Positions 1 to 7,594 of a stretch of 64,000 bases of DNA are shown here, piece after piece. A model generated the notes under the pieces. The model was not told the origin of the DNA and did not search any database. It worked only from the letters and a program-made list of their open reading frames with translations. This DNA comes from Martinezella tropici (GTDB taxonomy: Bacteria; Pseudomonadota; Alphaproteobacteria; Rhizobiales; Rhizobiaceae), in assembly GCF_003287875.1 (NCBI RefSeq), contig NZ_QMKK01000054.1, positions 434,001 through 498,000 of the forward strand. Reading direction: 5' to 3'. A program made the position numbers and the translations under genes. Position 1 is the stretch's first letter; every line of letters starts with the position of its first letter.

Positions 1-893
1 CCAGCGGATTCGGAAGCCGCGGGATGCGTACCTTCGATACGCCGGCCATTACGAGGACAGCGCCCACGCAGGCAGCACCCATTGACCGGACGATGACGCA
101 GCGGCCGCCGCAGCAGACGACGAGCCAGCCGCCGCTTGGCGCGCCACAGCGTCCAGGCCTTTTCGGCGGCTTCGGTGGGTCGATGATCGGCGGACTGATC
201 GCCGGTGGCCTTCTCGGCATGCTGCTCGGCCATGGTTTCGGTGGCGGAATCGGCTTCCTCGGTATGCTGCTGCAGATCGGCTTGATCGTGCTGCTCATCA
301 GCTTTGCCATGCGGTTCTTCGCAAACCGCCAGCGCACGCAATATGCAGCACCGGGATCAGGCACGCCCTACAATGTGAATCCGATGAACAATGCGAGCGC
401 CTCGCAGCGTCCCTCCTTCTCCATCCCGTCTCTCGGTGGCGGAGCGGCGGCTGCGCAGAAAGCACGTCAAGCCAATGACGAGATCGGGTTGCACCAGGCC
501 GATCTCGATCGCTTCGAGCATCTCCTGACCGAAATCCAGTCGGCCTATGGCAAGGAAGACTACGCCACGCTGCGCCGGCTGACCACGCCGGAGGCGATGT
601 CCTATCTGGCCGAAGAGCTTGGGGAAAACGCGACGAATGGCGTGCGCAACAGCGTTTCCGATGTCCGCCTGCTGCAGGGCGATATTGCCGAGGCCTGGCG
701 CGAGGATAACGCCGAATATGCAACGCTTGCGATGCGCTATTCGAGCATCGATGCTCTGGTCGATCGCACGACGGGAAAGCTCGTTGATGGCGACGATCGC
801 AATCCTTCGGAAACGACCGAACTGTGGACCTTCGTGCGCAAGCCGGGTTCGGACTGGACGCTTTCAGCAATCCAGGGAACGGAACAGCACTAA
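1..893 (+). CDS. Tim44-like domain membrane protein, 5'-truncated by window edge
   Basis: The frame is open from base 3 (reading SGFGSRG before the first in-window Met at 24), so the real start and probably a signal sequence lie outside the window. What remains is a Pro/Gln/Thr-rich linker, a Gly-rich hydrophobic stretch of about 45 residues (GGSMIGGLIAGGLLGMLLG and following) with one or two membrane passes, then a soluble C-terminal domain of about 150 residues with the Tim44/NTF2-like pattern (LHQADLDRFEHLLTEIQSAY, ending WTLSAIQGTEQ). Family members in alphaproteobacteria are inner-membrane proteins of uncertain function; the mitochondrial homologue tethers Hsp70 to the import channel. 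Family call fairly confident, function open. Confidence 0.8.
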   Translation, partial: SGFGSRGMRTFDTPAITRTAPTQAAPIDRTMTQRPPQQTTSQPPLGAPQRPGLFGGFGGSMIGGLIAGGLLGMLLGHGFGGGIGFLGMLLQIGLIVLLISFAMRFFANRQRTQYAAPGSGTPYNVNPMNNASASQRPSFSIPSLGGGAAAAQKARQANDEIGLHQADLDRFEHLLTEIQSAYGKEDYATLRRLTTPEAMSYLAEELGENATNGVRNSVSDVRLLQGDIAEAWREDNAEYATLAMRYSSIDALVDRTTGKLVDGDDRNPSETTELWTFVRKPGSDWTLSAIQGTEQH

Positions 894-914
894 TCCTACG
901 CAGCTTCCGCAAAG

Positions 915-942
915 GGCCGCCCCACGAGGATCGGGGGCGGCC
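915..942. terminator. GC-rich hairpin after the Tim44-like gene
   Basis: Perfect 9-bp inverted repeat GGCCGCCCC / GGGGCGGCC with a 10-base loop, 21 bases after the stop codon. No T-run follows, so it may act as a transcript-end stabiliser or a Rho-assisted terminator rather than a classical intrinsic terminator. Confidence 0.45.
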
Positions 943-1055
943 AGCCTTATCCGAAAACTGACTGTGCTCCCCGTTTGACCCTGGAGAGGTCGAGCAGATG
1001 TCGAGGACGATCGGCATCCGCCTTGACTCGCCAAATCCGTCCTCTAATGTGCTTG

Positions 1056-1073
1056 TGTGGAAACGTTACCACA
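1056..1073. promoter_or_regulatory. LacI-family operator candidate
   Basis: TGTGGAAACGTTACCACA is an 18-bp palindrome around a central AACGTT with one mismatched pair. It ends 14 bases before the start codon of the first gene of the sugar cluster, whose last gene is a LacI-type regulator. Position and symmetry fit a repressor site; a related core, GGTAACG, occurs at 4835-4841 ahead of the dehydrogenase gene. Confidence 0.6.
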
Positions 1074-1087
1074 TCGGGAGGAAACAG

Positions 1088-1912
1088 ATGAAATCGGCGC
1101 GGCTCAACCGCCTCTTCGGCGTGTCCGGAAATTGCTTCGATGTTGCCATCGATCATGGCATGTTCAATGAACGGACCTTTCTTTCCGGCATCGAGGATAT
1201 GCGGACAGCGATCAAGGTCATTGCCGATGCCGCGCCCGATGCCATCCAGCTTCCGCCGGGCACTGCGCCGATCCTCCAGGCAATTCCCGGCAAACATCGG
1301 CCGGCTCTGGTGCTGCGGACCGATATCGCCAACATCTACGGCAATCCGCTGCCCTCGGCGCTGTTTTCCGAGATGATCGACCGGGGTGTCGAGCAGGCAT
1401 TGGTATTGGATGCAGCCTGCGTCGTCGTCAATCTTCTGATGCTGCCTGACCAGCCGGAGGTTTATCGCGCCTGCGTGCGCAACGTGAACAGCCTGAAGCG
1501 CGAATGTGAGATTTACGGCATGCCGCTGATGGTCGAGCCGCTGGTCATGCAGGACAATTCCAAGGGCGCCTATATGGTCGATGGCGCGATCGACAAGATC
1601 CTGCCGCTGGTACGCCAGGCTGCCGAACTCGGCGCCGACATCATCAAGGCGGACCCCTGTGACGACGTGCAGGAATATCACCGCGTTATCGAGATCGCTC
1701 AGGGCTTGCCCGTACTGGTGCGAGGCGGCGGCCGCGTCTCGGATCAGGAAATTCTTTCCCGCACGAAACAGTTGATGGAGCAGGGCGCCCGCGGCATCGT
1801 CTATGGCCGCAACGTCATCCAGCACAGTAACCCCGCTGGCATGACGCGCGCCCTGATGGCGATCGTCCACGAGGAGGCTTCCGTCGAAGACGCCTCGCGG
1901 CATCTCGTCTGA
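1088..1912 (+). CDS. class I aldolase, DeoC/FbaB/LsrF-like
   Basis: A 274-residue TIM-barrel aldolase of the DeoC/LacD/LsrF group. Visible landmarks are the N-terminal VAIDHG motif, the probable Schiff-base lysine in DIIKADPCDD, and the phosphate-binding end LVRGGG...GARGIVYGRNV. Such enzymes cleave or thiolyse phosphorylated sugars to C3 units. The start at 1088 is chosen because GGGAGGAAAC lies directly upstream; longer upstream in-frame extension from 998 would run through the operator. First gene of a tight operon with a dehydrogenase, isomerase and sugar kinase, so it probably performs the final carbon-carbon cleavage. The true substrate cannot be told from sequence. Confidence 0.85.
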   Translation: MKSARLNRLFGVSGNCFDVAIDHGMFNERTFLSGIEDMRTAIKVIADAAPDAIQLPPGTAPILQAIPGKHRPALVLRTDIANIYGNPLPSALFSEMIDRGVEQALVLDAACVVVNLLMLPDQPEVYRACVRNVNSLKRECEIYGMPLMVEPLVMQDNSKGAYMVDGAIDKILPLVRQAAELGADIIKADPCDDVQEYHRVIEIAQGLPVLVRGGGRVSDQEILSRTKQLMEQGARGIVYGRNVIQHSNPAGMTRALMAIVHEEASVEDASRHLV

Positions 1913-1933
1913 CGCATCCTGGGAGGAGGAAAC

Positions 1934-3091
1934 ATGAAGAAGGTATTTCGCTTCGGCGTCATCGGCTGCGGCCTGATGGGGCGTGAATTCGCAAGCGCTG
2001 CGGCACGCTGGCTGCATCTTGCCGACACCAGGGCACGGCCGGAAATCGTTGCCGTCTGCGATACCAATGCGGCACTGCTGGACTGGTTCAAGGACAATGT
2101 GCCGTCGGTCCGGCAATTCACCAACGACTATAAGGAACTGCTCGCCAATCCGGATGTCGACGCGGTCTATTGCGCCGTGCCGCATGTGCTTCATCAACAG
2201 TTTTACGTCGATATCCTGAAGGCCGGCAAGCATCTGCTCGGCGAAAAACCGTTCGGCATGGATGCGGCACAGAACCGCGAGATCATGGCGGTGCTTGCCG
2301 AGAATCCGAAGCTTCTGGTTCGTTGCTCGTCGGAAATGCCCTTCTTCCCTGGAGCGCAGAAGGTCATTGCGCTCGCTGAAAGCGGCGAGATGGGCGATAT
2401 CCTCGAAGTCGAGGCCGGTTTCCTGCATTCTTCCGACATCGACAGGCAAAAGCCGATCAATTGGAAGCGCATGGCCGATATTAATGGCGACTATGGCTGC
2501 ATGGGTGATCTTGGCATGCATGTGCTGCATGTGCCCCTGCGGCTCGGCTGGCGCCCGCAAACCCTCCATGCGCAGCTGGTCAAGAAGATCACCGAGCGCC
2601 CGGACGGCAAGGGCGGCATGGTGCCGTGCACGACCTGGGACAATGCAACGATCAGCACACGCGTCAGTGCAGGTGGCCAGGATTTTCCGATGGTGCTGAA
2701 GACGTGGCGCATCGCGCCGGGCGAAGCCAATAACTGGTATATTCGGATCCTCGGTATGAAGAAGAGCGCGTTCTTCACCACCAAGTCGCCGCGGCAATGG
2801 CAGTGGATGGACTATACCGGTGGCGCGCAGGCATGGAGCACCGAAGATTTGGGATACGGTTCGCTTTTCCCGGCGATAACAGGCAAGATCTTCGAGTTCG
2901 GCTTCGCCGATGCCATCCAGCAAATGTGGGCCGCCTTCGTCGACGAATTGGCAGGCGGAAACGCCAATGGCTTTGCCTGTGCGACGCCCGAAGAAGCGCA
3001 GGCGCATCACGCAGTGCTGACGGCGGCGCTGAAATCCGGCCGTGAAAATATCGTCGTACCCGTCGATTACGAAGGAGCGGCCGCCCGATGA
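1934..3091 (+). CDS. Gfo/Idh/MocA family oxidoreductase
   Basis: A 385-residue NAD(P)-dependent sugar or polyol dehydrogenase. The Rossmann motif GVIGCGLMG is at residues 8-16 and the family hallmark EKPFG follows in LLGEKPFGMD; the C-terminal half matches the family's substrate-binding beta-sheet domain. GGGAGGAGGAAAC precedes the ATG. It starts 21 bases after the aldolase and its stop overlaps the next start (ATGA), so it is cotranscribed. In context it likely oxidises the incoming sugar or an acid/lactone derivative; the exact substrate is unknown. Confidence 0.9.
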   Translation: MKKVFRFGVIGCGLMGREFASAAARWLHLADTRARPEIVAVCDTNAALLDWFKDNVPSVRQFTNDYKELLANPDVDAVYCAVPHVLHQQFYVDILKAGKHLLGEKPFGMDAAQNREIMAVLAENPKLLVRCSSEMPFFPGAQKVIALAESGEMGDILEVEAGFLHSSDIDRQKPINWKRMADINGDYGCMGDLGMHVLHVPLRLGWRPQTLHAQLVKKITERPDGKGGMVPCTTWDNATISTRVSAGGQDFPMVLKTWRIAPGEANNWYIRILGMKKSAFFTTKSPRQWQWMDYTGGAQAWSTEDLGYGSLFPAITGKIFEFGFADAIQQMWAAFVDELAGGNANGFACATPEEAQAHHAVLTAALKSGRENIVVPVDYEGAAAR

Positions 3092-3759
3092 AGCGCTCCG
3101 AAATCAACGAAGCGCTGCGGCGCGCAAGCAAAACCCTAGACCATTGGCGCTGGTCGCTGCCGGAATGGGGTTATTGGACTGCGGCGGATTTCGCCACCAA
3201 TCAGGAGGCGGCGCGCTATTTGCGTGCCCATCAATTGGGGTGGGACGTCACCGATTTCGGCTCCGGCCGCTTTGCCGAATGCGGCCTCGTGCTCTTCTGC
3301 CTGCGCAACGGTATCGTCGGTGTCGAAGGCGAGCGGACCTATGCCGAGAAGCTGCTTTTCGTCGAGGAAGGGCAGATGACACCGACGCATCGTCATCAAG
3401 CCAAGATGGAAGACATCATCAACAGGGCCGGCGGTGATCTCGTCATCGAATTCGCCGCGACCGACGCGGAAGGCAATGTGCTGCAGGATGATGTCACCGT
3501 TCCGGTTGACGGCTTGCCGAGGAAGCTTGCCGTATGGGAGCCGCTGGTTCTCTCGCCCGGCCAAAGTGTCACGATTCGAACTGGGCTCTATCATCGGTTC
3601 TACGGCCGCAAGGGCGGCGGGCCTGTGTTCGTCGGCGAGGTCAGTCAAGTCAACGACGACAATACCGATAATTACTTTCTGGAACCGATCGGGCGCTTCG
3701 CCGCGATCGAGGAGGACGAGCCGCCGCTCAGACCCCTATGGAATGAGGCAGGTGGCTGA
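3088..3759 (+). CDS. D-lyxose/D-mannose-type sugar isomerase (cupin)
   Basis: A 223-residue cupin of the D-lyxose isomerase family. The metal ligands expected for the family are visible: His101, His103 and Glu108 in THRHQAKMED and His169 in GLYHRF. Characterised relatives interconvert D-lyxose and D-xylulose or D-mannose and D-fructose using a divalent metal. Its ATG overlaps the stop of the dehydrogenase by four bases and its own stop overlaps the kinase start (TGATG), indicating translational coupling. The natural substrate here could be a different aldose. Confidence 0.88.
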   Translation: MKRSEINEALRRASKTLDHWRWSLPEWGYWTAADFATNQEAARYLRAHQLGWDVTDFGSGRFAECGLVLFCLRNGIVGVEGERTYAEKLLFVEEGQMTPTHRHQAKMEDIINRAGGDLVIEFAATDAEGNVLQDDVTVPVDGLPRKLAVWEPLVLSPGQSVTIRTGLYHRFYGRKGGGPVFVGEVSQVNDDNTDNYFLEPIGRFAAIEEDEPPLRPLWNEAGG

Positions 3760-4817
3760 TGCGGACCGGGGAGGAGGTTCAAGGCGGCGAAAAGAAAGAC
3801 AAGGGAGGTATCGTTTGCGCGGGAAACTTCATCGTCGACCGCGTGCACACGCTGTCCTATTGGCCCGAGCAGGGTGATCTCGCCCATATCCTGCATCAGG
3901 ATGTGGGGGTCGGGGGAGGGGCTGCCAATGTCGTCACCGACCTGGCCTCGCTCGGCTTTCCCGGAAAGCTCGCCGCCGCCGGCTGTATCGGCGCGGATAT
4001 CGACGGAGAGATCGTCAAGACACGGCTTCAGAGCGCCGGCATCGATGCGAGCGGTCTGCGGCAGCTTCCGGACCACGCGACGGCGCACACGCATGTCATG
4101 AACGTGCCGGGGCAGAACCGCACCTTCTTCTATCATGGCGGCGCCAACGACGCGGTGACGGATGCGCTCGTCTCAGCCGGCGTCTTTGCGGATGCCGGCT
4201 ATCGCTTGTTCTATCTCGGCTATCTCATGCTGCTGCCCGGTCTCGACACGCTCGATGCGGACGGCCGATCCGGGGCATCGCGCCTTTTGGAGGCCGCGCG
4301 CAATGCGGGCCTGACCACCTGCGTCGATTTCGTCTCCAGCGAAGATCCGGAGTTTGCGGTCAAGGTTGGCGCGGCGCTGCCATATTGCGATTTCCTTGTC
4401 ATCAATGAAATCGAGGCGGGGCGGGCAACCGGCGTAACCGTACGCGACGGGAAGGGAGAGTTGATCGAAGCCGCACTTCTGACGGCCGGCGAGCGGCTGC
4501 TGGCGGCAGGCGTCGCCAGGGGTGCGATCATTCATGCTCCGGAAATCTGCTTCTGGTTTGCGCCTGGGCACTCGCCTATTGTTTGCAGATCGCGGCCGGT
4601 CGATCCGGCTGAAATCGTCAGTACGGTCGGCGCCGGCGATGCCTTCTGCGCCGCCGTACTTTACGGCCTGCATGAAGATTGGCCCGTCGAGCGCATCTGC
4701 GCCGCCGCCCATGCCGCCGCTGCCCGTTGCCTGGGAGGCGCGACCGCGACCGACGGCATCCCCGACATGGCAACGCTTCTGGAGGATGTGACGGCGATGC
4801 AGCATGCCTGCGTATGA
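3759..4817 (+). CDS. PfkB/ribokinase family carbohydrate kinase
   Basis: A 352-residue ATP-dependent sugar kinase. The N-terminal glycine-rich segment GVGGGAANVVTDLASLG and the C-terminal PfkB signature with the catalytic aspartate (STVGAGDAFCAAVLYG) are intact. About 18 polar residues precede the first beta strand, so a later start is possible, but no better-placed start is evident and the ATG overlaps the isomerase stop. It probably phosphorylates the ketose made by the isomerase before aldol cleavage. Confidence 0.9.
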   Translation: MRTGEEVQGGEKKDKGGIVCAGNFIVDRVHTLSYWPEQGDLAHILHQDVGVGGGAANVVTDLASLGFPGKLAAAGCIGADIDGEIVKTRLQSAGIDASGLRQLPDHATAHTHVMNVPGQNRTFFYHGGANDAVTDALVSAGVFADAGYRLFYLGYLMLLPGLDTLDADGRSGASRLLEAARNAGLTTCVDFVSSEDPEFAVKVGAALPYCDFLVINEIEAGRATGVTVRDGKGELIEAALLTAGERLLAAGVARGAIIHAPEICFWFAPGHSPIVCRSRPVDPAEIVSTVGAGDAFCAAVLYGLHEDWPVERICAAAHAAAARCLGGATATDGIPDMATLLEDVTAMQHACV

Positions 4818-4920
4818 CGTGTCGGTTGCGAAGCGGTAACGCGTATCATTGGATGCTATGGTGCCGACGGGAGCGGCGCGATAGGATCAGGAAATTGAAC
4901 CTTATGCTCGGAGGAGGAGA

Positions 4921-5931
4921 ATGAGGGCAGTCCGTTTGGAAGCGATCGGATCCATGGCCATGCGCAATGTGGAAAAGCCGAGCGCCGGACCTGGAGACAT
5001 CATCGTCCGGGTGCTGGCCGCCGGCGTCTGCGGATCCGACCGGCATATGTACAAGGGCGAATATCCGACTTCCATGCCTGTCGCGTTGGGCCATGAATTC
5101 TGTGGTCTCGTCGAGGAAGTGGGCGAGGGTGTTTCATCCTTCATGGGCGGTGAGCTCGTGACGGTGGACCCGAACATTGCCTGCGGTACTTGCCACGCCT
5201 GCCGGCACGGGCGGCCGAATCTCTGTGCCAATCTGAAGGCCATCGGGGTGACGCGGGATGGCGGCTTTGCAGACTATGTCGCGGTTCCCTGCGGCCAGGC
5301 GTTCACCCTGCCTCCCGATCTCAATCCCGTCCACGGCGCTTTTTGCGAGCCGCTTGCCTGCTGCATTCATGCCATCGACAAGGCGAAGATCCGCCGGGGC
5401 GATAGCGTCGCTATATTGGGCGGCGGCGTGATCGGCCTGCTCATGGTGCAGCTGGCCCGCCTGGCCGGCGCGGACCGGATCATCCTGATCACGAGACAGC
5501 TGTCGCGGCGCGAGGCGGCGCTGCGGCTGGGGGCGACGCTGGCCCTCGATCCGACGGCGACCGATGCCGTTGCCGCCGTCCGGGATGCGACCGGCGGTGG
5601 CGTGGATGTCGTCATAGAATGCGCCGGCGTTCCCGAAACGCTGCAGACCGGCGTACGGATGGCGCGGCGCGGCGGAGTCTTCGTCCTCTTCGGGGTAACG
5701 CCGGCGGGTCTCGAAGTGCCCGTTCTGCCGTTCGATCTGCTCGTCAACGAGGTCGAGATCAGGCCGGCCTATCTCAATCCCTTCACCCATTCCCGCGCGG
5801 CCGCCATGGTGGCGAGCGGTATTCTGGAACTGGATTCGCTTGTCACGAAGACCATAGGTCTTGAAGAGGTGGCGAGCGTGGTCGGCAGCGCACCATTGGC
5901 CGGTGAGATCAAGGTCATTGTCCGACCGTAA
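4921..5931 (+). CDS. zinc-dependent alcohol/polyol dehydrogenase (MDR family)
   Basis: A 336-residue medium-chain dehydrogenase. Catalytic-zinc residues are seen in GVCGSD and GHEF, the structural-zinc cysteine cluster is CGTCHACRHGRPNLC, and the NAD-binding loop is AILGGGVIGLL. A strong GGAGGAG precedes the ATG. It is separated from the kinase by 103 bases containing a partial operator-like GGTAACG, so it may have its own control as well as readthrough. Likely oxidises a polyol or sugar alcohol belonging to the same pathway as the upstream genes. Confidence 0.9.
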   Translation: MRAVRLEAIGSMAMRNVEKPSAGPGDIIVRVLAAGVCGSDRHMYKGEYPTSMPVALGHEFCGLVEEVGEGVSSFMGGELVTVDPNIACGTCHACRHGRPNLCANLKAIGVTRDGGFADYVAVPCGQAFTLPPDLNPVHGAFCEPLACCIHAIDKAKIRRGDSVAILGGGVIGLLMVQLARLAGADRIILITRQLSRREAALRLGATLALDPTATDAVAAVRDATGGGVDVVIECAGVPETLQTGVRMARRGGVFVLFGVTPAGLEVPVLPFDLLVNEVEIRPAYLNPFTHSRAAAMVASGILELDSLVTKTIGLEEVASVVGSAPLAGEIKVIVRP

Positions 5932-5955
5932 AAGCCGATTGACGGCGGTGCGCAT

Positions 5956-6975
5956 TCATTTGCGGACAGGGCCGGTGGAGTCGCGCGTGATCAATCTGAC
6001 AGGTATTTTGACGATCGCGTCTTCTCGCGATTCGCCGTCTGCCTCTTGCTCTTCGATCAGGGCCTCCAATCGCCGGACTGCCTGCTCGCCAACACCGCGG
6101 ATCGGCTGCGCGACGGTCGTCAGGCGTGGAAAGACATAGGCGGCCTCCGGCAGATCGTCGAAGCCGATGACGGAATAGTCGCGTGGTACGGAAAAGCCGT
6201 GATCCTGAACGGCATGGATTGCGGCGATCGCCGAAATATCTGTTGTGCCGATGACGGCTGTTACTTCGGGCCTGGAGGCCACCAATTTCCTTGCGAGCGG
6301 ATAGGTCGCCGCGAAGCTTTGTTCCTCGGCCATGGCCACCACCGCCGGTGCTATGCCAATCTCGGCCATTTCCGCCCCGATGCCGCGAAGGCGAAGCTGG
6401 ACCGGCTGGCTATGGGCAGGGGCGCCAACAATGCCGATTACGCGATGGCCGAGGCTGATCAGATGGCGGGCCATCAGGCGCCCGCCCTCCTCATGATCGG
6501 CCATGACGGCATCGCCGGCAATTCCAGTCAGTTCACGGTCTATGGCGACGATCGGGATCTGCGCGTCGCGCAGCGCTTCGAAATGTTCGGTGCTCCCGAA
6601 GGCGCTCGCGACGATGACGCCGTCGACGCGCTGGGATAGGAGCATGGAGATGTAGCGCGCCTCGTGATCCATATTTTCGGCCGTGCTGCAGATCAGGGTC
6701 TGATAACCGCGCCGGAACAGTTCCTGCTCGATGGCATGGGCCAGAATGCCGAAGAAAGGCACGTCGATCGATGGCAGCATCAGCCCGATCATCCGGCTCG
6801 GTGCGCCGCGCAGCATGCGTGCTCCCTTGCTCGGCGTATAGTTGAGCGTGCGGATGGCGGCCTCCACACGCTCCCGCAGCTCCGGAGAGGCATAGCCGCT
6901 ATTATTCAGCACGCGCGAGACTGACGAGACCGATGTTCCTGCGAGCTTGGCGATATGTCTGATGCTGGTGGTCAC
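5956..6975 (-). CDS. LacI family transcriptional regulator
   Basis: A 339-residue LacI/GalR repressor. The N-terminal helix-turn-helix reads IAKLAGTSVSSVSRVLNNSGY, followed by the hinge (LNYTPSKGARMLRG) and a periplasmic-binding-protein-like effector domain. It is convergent with the zinc dehydrogenase (24-base gap) and is the obvious candidate to bind the palindrome at 1056-1073. The inducer is presumably the unknown sugar handled by the cluster. Confidence 0.92.
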   Translation of the reverse strand: MTTSIRHIAKLAGTSVSSVSRVLNNSGYASPELRERVEAAIRTLNYTPSKGARMLRGAPSRMIGLMLPSIDVPFFGILAHAIEQELFRRGYQTLICSTAENMDHEARYISMLLSQRVDGVIVASAFGSTEHFEALRDAQIPIVAIDRELTGIAGDAVMADHEEGGRLMARHLISLGHRVIGIVGAPAHSQPVQLRLRGIGAEMAEIGIAPAVVAMAEEQSFAATYPLARKLVASRPEVTAVIGTTDISAIAAIHAVQDHGFSVPRDYSVIGFDDLPEAAYVFPRLTTVAQPIRGVGEQAVRRLEALIEEQEADGESREDAIVKIPVRLITRDSTGPVRK

Positions 6976-7379
6976 GGGCTCGCATTTCTTTGTCTGGCGG
7001 TCGAATAGTCGTAGGACAAGTTATCAAAACTCGATCCGTATGCCGTGGACTAAATCACTGGCGGGAAACGGCATCAAGCGTGATGCGGCGCTCAGCATTC
7101 ATATCTCGCCACACTCCTTTTCGACCGTCTCAGGTTTGCGGTCCAGGTGCGGAATGGAAACATCTCCGCTCGTCTCGGCAATCCCATGGGCATTTATAAG
7201 ATTTTTATATCTTCCCCTGTCGGCCCGTCTCGAACCTTAATGCGGTTCGGTCGCATATTGTATGGCGAAGATACACCTGAAGTGCTCTTCCCCCAGGCAG
7301 AATGAAAAGAGGCGCCTTCATGCAAGGCGCTCCCTACTATTTTCTGTCATCAACAATAACAATCAAGGACTCGCGATCG
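6976..7379. other. intergenic control region between LacI gene and kdp operon
   Basis: About 400 bases without a credible gene. It holds the upstream region of the leftward LacI gene and of the rightward kdp operon. The only clear element is the KdpE-like box at 7193-7209; the remainder up to the first kdp frame would be a leader of roughly 140 bases. Confidence 0.6.
7193..7209 (+). promoter_or_regulatory. KdpE-binding-site candidate upstream of kdp
   Basis: The sequence TTTATA-N5-TTTATA (TTTATAAGATTTTTATA), followed by TCTTCCCC, resembles the T-rich direct-repeat KdpE box of the Escherichia coli kdp promoter (TTTATA-N5-TTTACA, from memory). It lies 170 bases before the first kdp reading frame and is strikingly AT-rich for this genome. 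A promoter would be expected just downstream, near 7220-7260. Confidence 0.55.
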
Positions 7380-7463
7380 ATGATGGACATTATTCTTGTC
7401 GGGATCGGCGTTTTATTCTTCCTCCTTTGCGTCGCCTATACCAAGGCTTGCGACAGCCTATAG
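7380..7463 (+). CDS. 27-residue single-pass membrane protein ahead of kdpF
   Basis: Reading frame ATG ATG GAC ... CTA TAG gives a 27-residue peptide: hydrophobic core IILVGIGVLFFLLCVAY followed by a short polar tail TKACDSL. It sits 14 bases before kdpF in the same orientation. Similar tiny frames occur before kdp genes in other alphaproteobacteria as far as I recall, which supports it being real, but the ribosome-binding site is weak. It could be an extra KdpF-like accessory subunit. Confidence 0.55.
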   Translation: MMDIILVGIGVLFFLLCVAYTKACDSL

Positions 7464-7477
7464 TCGGAGAGACGGCA

Positions 7478-7567
7478 ATGCTTCTCGATTACATTCTCGG
7501 TGGCGGCGTGACGATCTTTCTCACCGTCTACCTGGTCTATGCTCTTATTCGCCCCGAGCGCTTCTGA
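7478..7567 (+). CDS. kdpF: potassium-transporting ATPase subunit KdpF
   Basis: A 29-residue single-membrane-span peptide (MLLDYILGGGVTIFLTVYL, ending YALIRPERF). The C-terminal YALIRPERF is the KdpF signature. KdpF is a small stabilising subunit of the KdpFABC complex in the inner membrane. The start at 7478 follows GGAGAGACGGCA; the gene is 27 bases before kdpA. Confidence 0.9.
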   Translation: MLLDYILGGGVTIFLTVYLVYALIRPERF

Positions 7568-7594
7568 CAGCGCTGGATAGGGAAAGTTACCTCC

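Noticed and set aside
947-3010. Long open frame on the minus strand opposite the aldolase and Gfo/Idh/MocA genes
   Set aside because: It mirrors the codon pattern of two well-supported plus-strand genes and its protein has no family features; long antisense frames are common at this GC content.
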